Positions 45,571 through 55,644 of a DNA stretch of 64,000 nt are shown in pieces. A program made the translations under genes and the position numbers. The number at the start of each line of letters is the position of its first letter. Within the stretch, counting starts at the first letter, position 1. Source of the DNA: Hygrophila difformis (lineage: Eukaryota; Streptophyta; Magnoliopsida; Lamiales; Acanthaceae); assembly GCA_030278955.1 (NCBI GenBank), contig JAOANR010000015.1, forward strand, positions 19,749,073-19,813,072, written 5' to 3'. The notes beneath the pieces are model-generated. The model made no database searches. It saw only the letters and a program-made list of their open reading frames with translations, and was not told the DNA's origin.

Positions 45571-47239
45571 ATGGACGAGTCCCAGCCACCGGACCCGTCG
45601 CTGTAACCTGATGCCGTTCCGGCGCTGCCGGCACCGGACCTTCGTTCTTTTAAAGATGCGGTTATGAATTCTTCCGACTTTCGCTCGGCGTCGGAGGAGG
45701 ATTCCCCAAATCTCCTACAGGAGAAACGTGCCTTCATCAACCGGGAAGGGGTTAACCGACCGTGCCCTAAAATTCATTTTCAACAGGATGTGTTGAAGGA
45801 GTTCTATGAGCTGTGGAAAGATGCTTTGATAATTAAGGTCCTTGGCACTTCTGTGGATTATTTTGCCATGAAGGCCCGGCTTGAGAAGACGTGGAAGTCA
45901 GTGGGACACTACGATTTACTTGATGTCGGTTTCGGATGCTTCATTGTCAAGTTTGCAAATCTGGCGGATCGGGATTATGTGCTCACCAAAGGGCCCTGGA
46001 TGATCTTTGATCATTATCTAGCGGTGATGGTTGGAGACCGGATTTCAATCGGGAACTTACTAGAGTCAATACTATTCAAACTTGGGTTCGGTTTCCCGAC
46101 CTGAATCAAGCTTTCTACAAGAGAAGGGGCTGCGAGTGATTGCATCGGCTATTGGAGTTCCCATCCGTTTTGATCATAATACGATTGCTGTAAATCGTGG
46201 TCATTATGCAAGGGTTTGCATAGAAGTGAATCTGGACGAGCCACTAGTGGGGATGATTGAAGTTGAAGGACAAGTCGTCCATGTTGCCTATGAAGGATTG
46301 CATATGACATGCATGCGATGCGCCAGGTTTGGGCATTTGCAGAATCGATGCCCGGATCGAGAAATCCAAAATCCGGCTACATTGGTGGCAAGGGCGGCGG
46401 CAACCCTGGGCAAGGATAAGTTAGCTCGAGCGGATGGAAACCCTAAGGAGGGTATGGAAAATTCCGTTAATCCAGGCATGCGTGTAAATTTTCCCGATTC
46501 AGTGGGAGGGGAAGATCTTGGCAATTCTGAAAGTTTAAAAGATATTCCTAACTTAGAGCCAAATGTAGGGGAGTGGATGGGTGTGAAGCGGAGAAAACCT
46601 TGGAAGAAACTTCAACAACCTGCTGATGACATATTGACTGGACAACTCACACAAACTGTTAAGGCGGACCAGTTAAATAGATGGAAGGCACCCGCGGTGG
46701 ATAAACCTGCTGGTGCGCTTATTCGTGGGGAGGCTATGGTGGTTAATGGTGGGATTCGAACACCACTCAATGCAAATGGGCCTAGTTAGGAGGCCCAGTC
46801 AGACAAGGGCAAGGAGCAGGTGGATGCCAAAATTGTGGATGGGCCTGAACTAGGAGGGACGAAGGTGGTTGATGGTGGGCCACATACACCAAGCCTTGCA
46901 GTTGGGGCTAGCAGCAGTGGAGCTAGAAGTCATTTTAAAACTACCAAGTCATCTCGGTTAAAGGCCTTAAGTATGGGAGCGGGGAGTATCCGGTCCATCT
47001 CATCTTCGCAAGGACCTTCGAAGATGCACACGGACAGATTGAAGCTAGATAGGCTGAAGGCGGATTCCTTACAAAAATCTATGGTGTCCGTGGTCAGTAC
47101 TAAAGATCCGATTATAAGGTCCCAGAGTCATCCCTCCATGGAAGGGGGTATAAACAAGCAGAGGCCTAAGGAAGACCAAGCTCTGATGCAGTCTAAGGAG
47201 TTGGCAGAAGGTAATGAGCCATTGCGGGCTCTTGATTAA
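45571..47239 (+). pseudogene. LINE-B ORF1 (DUF4283 / zinc-knuckle nucleic-acid-binding protein), broken
   Basis: The ORF1 protein of plant L1-like elements binds the element RNA. The start ATG at 45571 is followed after 11 codons by TAA. The body then gives a DUF4283-like region (IKVLGTSVDYFAMKARLEKT, FVKFANLADRDYVLTKGPW-like) to about 46090, a frame change, and the CCHC knuckle CMRCARFGHLQNRC near 46315. A TAG at 46787 precedes the C-terminal low-complexity part ending at 47239. Two nonsense codons and one frameshift prevent synthesis. Confidence 0.85.
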
Positions 47240-47287
47240 ATGATGATTTTAATGGGAGGGTCCGTATGACGGGTAGGGTCTTCGCGC

Positions 47288-48010
47288 TTGTATATCATTG
47301 TTATCATGAATTTTTGTCAATTTAAAGTGATATCTTGGAATGTGGGGGGCATTTGTGGCCAGAATAAAAAACGGGTCTTGACTGATCTGTTGCGCTCGAA
47401 TGCACCGGAGCTACTGATTCTTCTTGAGCCTCAGTCAACTTTTGAACGAGCTGAGCACTTGTTTCTTAGGGAAGGTTACATTCCTGTTTACACCAAAGAA
47501 GCGATTAGTAGATCGCGGGGTATTTGGCTTTTGCATAAAGTTGGAATACAAGTACAGTTTGCAGTGGTAAATGTTAGAGATCATTTGGTGACTATCAACG
47601 TCTCTAGTGCCAATATCTCGTGGTACCTTATAGCTGTGTATGTGTCGCCATAATATGGGGAGAGTCGGCGCAATTGGTTGGATATAAGACAACTTGCTGG
47701 CACAATTAATGGGGCATGGACTTTGATTGGGGATTGGAAACAAATTTCTTCCGCGAGTGAAGTTCGGGGTGGTCTCTTTAACTTGAATCGAGCGGAAGAG
47801 CTTCAGGAGATATTTTATGAATGTGGCCTTACCACTATTAATACCCAGAGGGGTGTTTTCACATGGACTCGGCCTATGGGAGATTCCCATCGCATTATGA
47901 AATGCCTAGATCAATGTGTGATCAACATGGAGTGGTTGTCACTGTTTCCCCTTGGCTTTGCTCAAGTTCTAACAAGAATGGGGTCGGATCACTCGCCTAT
48001 TCTACTTCAA
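47288..48010 (+). pseudogene. LINE-B endonuclease domain, broken
   Basis: This is an AP-endonuclease-like (EEP) domain that nicks target DNA for reverse transcription. Visible motifs are VISWNVGGICG at the start, LLEPQ in place of the usual Glu-containing motif, GDWKQ (usually GDFN) and the terminal GSDHSPILL with the catalytic Asp-His. A TAA at 47651 and a frame change split the domain. Confidence 0.82.
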
Positions 48011-48039
48011 TGTGGACGACTGCCGGCATCAAATTCCAT

Positions 48040-49803
48040 GAGGAATTTTCGGTGGGAGGCTTGTTGGGCAACAATAGATGAATATAAGAACGTAGTTCAA
48101 TCTGTATGGAAGCAAGAAGGCACGGCCATATATCGGAATATTCACAATGTTCTACAAGCCTCCATGCAATTTAAGAGAGATAAAATGGGGAATCTGCACT
48201 GGAAAAAATTAAAGATCAAACGGCGTCTGGACGGTATAGCAAGGGTTTTGGAGCAGGTGGATTCAGTTAGGCTTTACCCTTTGGAGAGTGATCTGAAACG
48301 GGAGCTTGAGATCCTGTTGCACCAAGAGGAGCTTCATTGGTATCAACGGGCGAGAGAGAAATATGTTCGGCTTGGGACAGAAATTCCGCTTATTTCCATG
48401 CTAAAGCAAAGTCTAAGAGGCATCGTGATTTTGTGCATGGCCTATATATGCCGGATGGATCCTGGTGTGATAAGGAAGATGAGCTCAAGAATGCAGCTAG
48501 GGAGTTTTTTAAAACGCTGTACACTGCTACGCCGAGTCCTGAGGTGGAGAGTGCTAGCGGGTTACACATTCGCCAAGTGCTCCCAAGCCTTAGAAGTATT
48601 AATGAGGTTGAATATGAAAGTATTCAGAAGGGCTATACGATGGAAGAAGTTGCGCTAGCGGCATCGCAAGGGAGTGCCCTTTCAGCTCCGGGTCCAGATG
48701 GCCTCCCAAGTCTATTCTACACTAGGTATTGGGATGTGGTGGGGCAGTCGGTGTACTCATTTGTGCTTCAGGCTGTGAACAATTTGACTCTTCAGTCGGA
48801 TATCACACGAGCCCATATTTGCCTCATTCCAAAAGTATCGCCTCCGACTAATTTTAAGCACTTCAGGCCGATTACCTTATGTAATGTGATCTACAAAATA
48901 CTTACAAAGGTATTGGTAAGTCACATTCGGCCGATCCTCAAGTCCCACATTACCCACCATCAATCAGCGTTTCTTTCGGGCCGGGGGAAAATTGACAATG
49001 CGGTAACTATCCAGGAGCTTGTTGGTCATCTTGCTGGAAGGGCAGCCCGTATTAAAGGGGTAATTCTAAAAATTGATATTGAAAAAGCTTATGATAATGT
49101 GAATTGGGGTTTTCTAGATTAATGCTTGAGGGAACTGAACTTCCCCTCTCCCATGGTTCGTATCATCATGCTATGTGTGACTTCGCCTTCGTTTTCTCTC
49201 CTTTGGAATGGCCAGCAACTAGAGGTATTCCGGCCTAGCAAAGGACTTAGACAAGGGGATCCATTGTCGCCGTATTTATTTTTAATAGTCATGGAAAAAT
49301 TGTCCCTTTTTATTCAACAGCTTGTCCACCAAAGGCTTTGGAGGCCGATCCATATCAGGAATGAGGGAATTGGAGTTTCGCATTTGCTTTTTGCCGATGA
49401 CCTAATTCTATGTTCTATGGTTGACAAAGAAAGTATTCGCCAAGTGGCTCTAGCATTGGAAATCTTTGGAAGCAAATCTGGGTTGCGGCTTAACCCCCAA
49501 AAATCACCAGTCTTCGTGTCAGATTGTGTTCCTTTAGAGGATAAGAACTGGATTATTGATGCTCTTGGCATGCCTGCGGTAGTATCCTTGGGAACATATT
49601 TGGGATTTCCAATGATCAGAGGGCGGCAGAAAAGGGCGGATTTTGATTTTATCCTTGAAAGAATGGATAATGATCTCAAAGATTGGTCGTGTAAATTGCT
49701 CAATAAGGCCGGTCGTATCACTCTATGTCGGTCTGTGCTAGCTGCAATTCCATCTTACTTTATACAGCTTCATTGGTTACCCGAGGTGACCTGTAACGCT
49801 ATT
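48040..49803 (+). pseudogene. LINE-B reverse transcriptase, 5' portion up to the CACTA insertion
   Basis: Motifs in order are SAPGPDGLPSLFYTRYW, LIPKVSPPTNFKHFRPITLC, QSAFLSGRGKIDNAV, LKIDIEKAYDNVNW, then (after TAG at 49120) GLRQGDPLSPYLF, HLLFADDLILCSM with intact FADD, and GTYLGFPMIRGRQ. A frameshift near 48350-48450 and the TAG are the only visible lesions. The sequence ends at ...CNAI where the CACTA element enters. Confidence 0.88.
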
Positions 49804-50228
49804 CACTACAAGAAAAATCGGAGTTACCGACCGAACTGTGCGGTCGGTAACTCCGAATTGCTGGTCGGCTAAGTCACTTACTGACCGCAATTGACGGTCA
49901 GGAGCGACGGTCGGTAAAATAATTGTCGCCATGTTGTCGTCGACCGCAAAAACCTGTCGTCGGAAGCATTAGCGACTGACTTGCCGACCGCAAATGCGGT
50001 CGGTAAGTGTCACTGACCGAAAATTTTAATTTTTTATTTTTCGCAATTTTCAGGTTACCGACCGACTTACCGACAGCAAATGCGGTCGGTAAAAACTTAT
50101 AACAAAAATTGTGCTTAGAAGGGCTCGAACCCGCCACCTTAGAATTACCAATTACAGCCTTAACCGGCTGGGCTAGCTCTCTAACCATCAAATTATATCC
50201 AGCCATGTGTCATATATTAAACCCTTCC

Positions 50229-50259
<31 letters not shown>

Positions 50260-51246
50260 TGCAACATACTGAAGAGAGGGTTCGAACCCGGATAAAGAGG
50301 TTCCATCCTCGCGCGTGTCATCCGGCTACCCTTCATTTCATGTCATTATATGTAAAGCTTTATATATATATTATGTATATTAACAAATATAAATATAAAT
50401 ATGTAAATTAGTAATTAAAATGAAATATAAAATTAAACTAATAAAATAAATACTAGAAAATAAAAAATTAAATACTATAAATTAGGGGAATAAAATATTG
50501 AATATAAAATTAATTATTAAATTAAAAATTCAATTTAATAATTAATTATAACATAAAATAAAAATAAAATAAACTGATTAGAAGAAATATTTAATAAAAT
50601 TGAAATAAATAATAATAAAATTTATCATTTAAATAAAATTATTAATATTGATAAAATAATTCAATAATTAAATTATAGTCTATGCCAAAAAAATAATTAA
50701 ATTATAGTCAATGTATTAAAAATAAATTTATTTACTTTTTATAAGAAAAAAATGTAATTAAATAAAATTTTAATAAAAATAAAATATCTATTTTTTTTCC
50801 TTTTTATTATTTAATAAATAAATAAATAAATTGTAAAATTAATAAATAATTAAATAGCTCCACTAAATAATTAATTAAATTATTAAAATTAATCAAAGAA
50901 ATTTTTAATAAAAATATAAAATAAATAATAAAATAAATGGGGAAAACTTTAGCGACCGCAGTTTTGGTCGGTAATGCGGTCGGTAACGATGAATTTTGTT
51001 TTAAAAAAATAATTAAATAAAAATAATTGAAAGAAACACTCGAGACCGCATGTGCGGTCGGTAATGCGGTCGGTAATACCGACCACCTTTACTGCGGTCG
51101 GTGTTTTGGTTGCCAAAAAACATCTGTATGCAATAACGGATACATTTTTTCCGACCGCAATTGCAGTTGGGAATGCGGTCGGTAACGACAACCCGTCCAA
51201 TGGTGGTCGGTAACTGCGTTCGGGAATCGTGAAATTGCTTGTAGTG
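49804..51246. mobile_element. Non-autonomous CACTA (En/Spm-type) transposon (1443 bp)
   Basis: The ends CACTACAAGAAAAA and (reverse complement) CACTACAAGCAA are classic CACTA termini, flanked by the 3-bp duplication ATT (49801-49803 and 51247-51249). About 250 bp at each end is filled with GACCGCA/TGCGGTCGGTAA words in both orientations, the subterminal repeats expected as transposase-binding sites. The core is AT-rich and includes two tRNA-like B-box segments (about 50110-50175 and 50275-50330). No transposase is encoded. Confidence 0.96.
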
Positions 51247-51249
51247 ATT

Positions 51250-52762
51250 GATAGAAGGATCAACAGGTTTATATGGAAAGATCGGAAAGGCAAAGGGTTA
51301 TTTCTCGTCAAATGGGATACGGTGGCCTCTCCTCGCTCATGTGGCAGATTGGGTCTAAGACGTGCGCGTCTTATGAACATATCACTTTTAGGGAATTCAC
51401 ACGAGAAACCCTGGGTGCAGATGGTACAACATGGGTTTAATTACAGTACCTTGAGTGTGGTTCCAAATGGAGACAAGGGGTCCAAGGTGTTGCAGGTTAT
51501 GAAAAAAGTGATTCTGTATCTCAAGAATGGTTTTAACCGCCGTGCTGGGAAAGGGGACTCGTCGTTTGGTTCTCCCCCTGGTTGCGAAAACAGCAAATTG
51601 GACCTCAATTACCCTTTGTGGCTACGCAGGACCTTCACACTAAAATTCGTGATGTTGTCAAGGATGGGGAGTGGGATTGGCAGAGCTTATATTCTATGAT
51701 TCCAGCAGAGTTGAAGCATGACATTGAGGCGTCCTCGCCTCCTGTTCTGCACGAGGAGTCACGGTACATGTGGATTTGGGAGGGGAGCTTGTCAGGAAAA
51801 TATTCGGTTGGATCGGCTTATCGTCATATGTGTAGGACCATTTCTACAGATGGTTGGAGATGGTTATGGCAGGTGATGATCCCGGAGAAGGTCGACATGT
51901 TTCTTTGGATGATATGCCATGATGCGCTTCCCACCAATTATCTTCGATGGCGAAGGAAGCTAGCTACGTCTCCGCTATGTCTCCTATGTGGTGATGGCGT
52001 GGAAAGTTGGACCCATTGCATCTTTGTAACTGGGCATCGCAAGTATGTCATCAATTTCATATTTTTATTCCCATGGACTGTGATAGTATGGGGAAGGAAG
52101 ATATCCGAGGGTTTTTGCATGGCATGTATAGGCATTATGGGGTGCAATTTCTTGCTATTGCATGGTCTATTTGGATAGAACGTAACAGCCGTATTTTCCG
52201 TGGCAAACAAAATTCTTTATGGGCGATTAAGAGGGGCATTCACATGCTCTGTGAGGACTTTGCTAAAGCTACTCCCCAACCGACTGCTGCAATGGTGGAA
52301 ACTAGGTTTGTTCGTTGGAATCAAGGTGATTATCAGGGGTATGTTCTAAATGTGGATGGGAGTGTACTCGGCAACCCGGGTAGCGTGGGTTTTGGATTCA
52401 TTGTGCGGAATGAAGATGGTCAGTGGAAAGGTGGTGGTTGTGGGTTTTTAGGTCAAGCAACCATTATTTATGCTGAATTGATTGGTCTTTCGTATGGTCT
52501 GCAGTTTCTTCTACAGCTTGGTGTCCAACGAGTATGTTGCTACAGTGATTCCACCACAGTGATCAAACTCATTGCTCAATGGGACGAGTTTCACCCTTTT
52601 GCCCCGGTTCTGCAAAGGATTCAGATGATCCGTAACTCTATGGAGGTGTGTTCAATTTGTCATGTGTTAAGGGAAGGAAACAAAGTGGTGGATAGTTTGG
52701 CTAAACATGGTGCCTCGTCGAACAGTTCTACACCACTTGGGCCTTCCCCCGGATTTCATTAG
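51250..52762 (+). pseudogene. LINE-B 3' portion: RT thumb, zf-RVT and RNase H
   Basis: Homology resumes directly after the CACTA duplication as DRRINRFIWKDRKGKGLFLV. It continues with the zf-RVT region (MWIWEGSLSGKYSVGSAYR, MIPEKVDMFLWMICHDALP, CLLCGDGVESWTHCIF) and RNase H (LNVDGSVLGNPGSVGFGFIV, AELIGLSYGLQ, CYSDSTTVIKLI, HVLREGNKVVDSLAKHG). Frame changes near 51600 and 52050 break the protein. Confidence 0.87.
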
Positions 52763-52976
52763 AGATGATATGATAGCAGATGCGACTGGCACCTGGTTCC
52801 CCAGGGTTTAACCTGCAGGGGTTTCTCTTATGCTTTAATTTTTATTTTTGGTCTTTTTCCTTGTTTCCTGGCTTCGGCTACGCCAAAAAAAAAAAAAAAT
52901 TTACTTGATACTGTTCTTTTTGAGTGAAAATGAAATTATAGGGTGCATTTATTTCAAAGAATCTTACATTCTTAAT

Positions 52977-53035
52977 CGAACCCTCAACCATAAGATTGGA
53001 AGTTAGGGATATGATCACTAAGCCAAGTAATTATT
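52977..53035 (-). mobile_element. Head fragment of the SINE family seen at 380-1350
   Basis: On the minus strand it reads CTTGGCTTAGTGATCATATC, CTAACTTCCAATCTTATGG and GAGGGTTCGA, matching the A-box to B-box segment of the split SINE at the left end of the window. The 3' body is absent. Confidence 0.7.
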
Positions 53036-53048
53036 CCCAATAAAAGTA

Positions 53049-53307
53049 CTCCTCCGTCCCATTAAAAGTGGTCACTTTCTCTTCTGCACAAAATCCAATG
53101 CAATTGTTGAACGTTTTATATCTCAAAATCGGTATAAGTAAAAATTATATAAAATGTATATTTTAAAAGTATACGATTAGACAATTCTAACAAGACCACA
53201 CTTGACTATTTTTCTCTTCTTGTATTAATACAAATAAAATTGAGTCAAAGTTAAACAATGATCGTGTCAAAAGTCAAATGTAACCACTTTTAATGGGACG
53301 GATGGAG
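53049..53307. mobile_element. Stowaway MITE (259 bp)
   Basis: The ends CTCCTCCGTCCCATTAAAAG and (reverse complement) CTCCATCCGTCCCATTAAAAG are flanked by TA (53047-53048, 53308-53309). The interior belongs to the common family of this window. Confidence 0.9.
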
Positions 53308-53581
53308 TATTAGAGTTTTTGAGTAAAAATGTGATTGTCACCCAAACTATTTACGATTATCACCAAACTTCATAATTATATCTTTTTTACTAAAATACTA
53401 ATACATTTTATTTTATAATCTTCTAAACTACAATATTATTTATAAATAAAAAAAATTAATAACAACCTTTCTAAAAAATTAGATATTTCAAAATCCTACC
53501 TCTATAACGCAACCCAAAAACAACCATTATAAAGAAAATATATACTTCTATCTTGTTTGTTAATATCAATATTATAAATAT

Positions 53582-54771
53582 TGAATTACCAACAATAGTT
53601 GGCTTGAGTAGATTGGGACTCTAGTCGCTTAAGTAAGGTTTCGGGTTCGAGTCTTGTGTATGTAAAAAACTGATTTGGGAGTGGGCGGCTAGATTGTGGG
53701 AGGCCATTGGAGTGAGGGAGGTGGCTTCTGTTCCTAGCTTAAGTAAGGATGGTATTAAGCATTGGCTCCAATATATGATGAATACTTGGAATCATGTTTT
53801 TGTGGCCGGAGTTTGGGTTGTGTGGAGGGAGAGGAATAAACAAGTTTTCCAGGGCAAGGACAGCAATCATGGCGTCTTTCTTAGGGATGTTCAGATGCTT
53901 ACGAAGACGCTCCAGCAGGCGGATCCTCGGGGTAGAAGGGCGAGAGGCGCTGGGAGGATCGTTCGGTGGATGGAAGGTGTGGAGGAAGGTGTTATTGTTC
54001 ATTCGGATGGGAGCCTGGCTGCTGGGGTTGACCGGGGGGATATGCGGCGGTGTGTCGCGGCTATGATGGGAGGTGGAAGGCTGCTGTCGATGGTCAAGTT
54101 GGGCGTTGGGAGGTGCCGGATTTGGAGGTCCTCGGCGTTTTGAAGGGCTTGGAGTTGGCCAATTCTCTGCAGGAAACTCGGGTGACTTGTTACATGGATT
54201 CGTTGGAAGCTTTCCGTCTCATTGAAGGTCTGAGTAAGCTTCAACATAGACTTTGGCCTCTTGTCAAAGCTATAAGGGATTAAGCAAGTAAGTTCGAGGT
54301 GTGCATGTTTCGTCATGTGTTCCGAGAAGGGAATATAGTAGCGGACGCGCTGGCTAAAAGGGCGAGTAATGATGAAGAATTTTTCACCACTTAGGCGTTT
54401 CCACTTAATAAAGTTCTTCAACTGGTGCATGAGGACATTGAGGGCAATGGAGTACTGCGCTGAAGGCTTGAGAGCTAGGAGTCGGTTTCGTTTTTGTTCT
54501 TTTGCTTTTGTTTGTTTTTCCTTTCCTTTTCTTTCCTTTCTAGCTGCCGATGAGGCATTGTTGACCAAAAAATATTATAAAAATAGAATTACCAACAACA
54601 GTTGGCTTGAATAGATTATTGGGGCTCTAGTCGCTTAAGTAAGGTCTTGGGTTCGAGCCTTGGGTATGCAAAAAACTAATTTGAGAGTGGCATCCTTAAT
54701 TGCTCATGCAGTTTCTCGATGGATTAATCTTAGATCCAATATGGCATGTGGGTACCCGATTATTCACCAAA
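53582..54771 (+). mobile_element. tRNA-derived SINE, copy 3, split by a LINE fragment
   Basis: The SINE head (GTTGGCTTGAGTAGATTGG...GGGTTCGAGTCT) begins at 53582. Its tail ends at about 54771 (ATTCACCAAA). The outer flanks AATATTATAAATAT (53568-53581 and 54772-54785) are its original 14-bp duplication. The part from 53685 to 54690 is a LINE fragment plus a second copy of the SINE head. Confidence 0.8.
53685..54570 (+). pseudogene. 5'-truncated LINE fragment (copy D) with RNase H
   Basis: Fragments in two frames read VWVVWRERNKQVFQGKDSN, VIVHSDGSLAAG, VLGVLKGLELANSLQ, CYMDSLEAFRLI and HVFREGNIVADALAKRA, which is the end of the LINE ORF2 (RNase H with DGS, E and D motifs). A frame change near 54080 and a stop at about 54282 break it. 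The 3' untranslated region ends in CCAAAA. It entered the SINE described at 53582-54771. Confidence 0.88.
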
Positions 54772-54785
54772 AATATTATAAATAT

Positions 54786-55286
54786 AAAATTAAATAATAA
54801 AATATACTCCTACTAAAAACCCTACCGTTAATAACTCAACCTAAAAGAAAATAATATTAAAACTCTACCCTCAATATAAAAACGTATATTGATTGTTACT
54901 ATAAAAATTATAATAAAAATAAATATTTAAAGTAATAAATATATTAAAACCATATAACCTCAATGATAATAATACCCAACTGGACACTACATGTCATGTA
55001 CTCTTAGAAATTGTATGGTGGTTGCTCAAGTCTGGAACAAATTGGGTGCCTGGAACCTACCGGGTTTTCACTACCAAAATGTCTGAATGTGGATTCAAAT
55101 TCCAAGCCATGTCTTGCTATGGGATGAGCAATCAGGACTGGGCCTCGACCTTTGGGATTGGTGGGTGGAACATTTGGAAGGTTTGATGTAAGGAGAGGAC
55201 TCAGGATATCTGCTACACCTGATTTCCAAGACTTGAAGATCAGAACAATCGGAGGTTGCTTGTTTGGCCTGACTGTCCGAGGATCG
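54786..55286. other. AT-rich spacer and possible LTR sequence, no gene seen
   Basis: Up to about 55000 the sequence is AT-rich. From about 55010 the composition becomes balanced and probably belongs to the 5' LTR region of the Copia element that follows. Confidence 0.4.
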
Positions 55287-55586
55287 GTGTTGTGGGGGAG
55301 TCCAGACAACGATCAATCTGCAGACTATAAGTCGTGTGAGATAGAGTCAGTTCCTTGATTGTTTGATTGTTTTAGTCTTAGTTTTCTTGAGTGGTAGTAT
55401 TAGAGCCTGGATTGGAATCCCCCAGACGTAGATCCGTTTGGATCGAACTGGGTCAACAAATACTTGTGTTTTTACTTTCCGCTGAACACTCTGTGCACAC
55501 ACATATCACTTGTTATTCGGTAGTTTAGACCACGGCTCGACGACGTTAGTTTTATCAAGATTTTCACGTAATATCTGGGACCAACA
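55287..55586 (+). mobile_element. 5' LTR end of the Copia element (start uncertain)
   Basis: The LTR ends GGGACCAACA at 55586, followed two bases later by the primer-binding site TGGTATCAGAGC (55589-55600), complementary to initiator-Met tRNA. TGTTG at 55287 is one candidate start, but no 3' LTR is recognisable for comparison, so the LTR could extend left to about 55000. Confidence 0.6.
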
Positions 55587-55644
55587 CTTGGTATCAGAGC
55601 GGAAGACTCTGATATAGTAGAGGCGATCTGAAAATCTTGACAAG

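Larger units (their letters stand above)
45543..52898 (+). mobile_element. Full-length L1-like LINE (copy B), split by a CACTA element
   Basis: The element starts just before its ORF1, ends with a run of 14 A (about 52885-52898) and is bounded by the 12-bp duplication ATTTACTTGATA (45531-45542 and 52899-52910). Without the CACTA insertion it is about 5.9 kb, the normal full length for plant L1-like elements. It has ORF1, endonuclease, reverse transcriptase, zf-RVT and RNase H in order, but several stops and frameshifts. The catalytic FADD is intact. Confidence 0.92.

Noticed and set aside
50108..50330. Possible functional tRNA genes
   Set aside because: Only B-box-like words with partial A boxes are present; I could not draw a complete cloverleaf.
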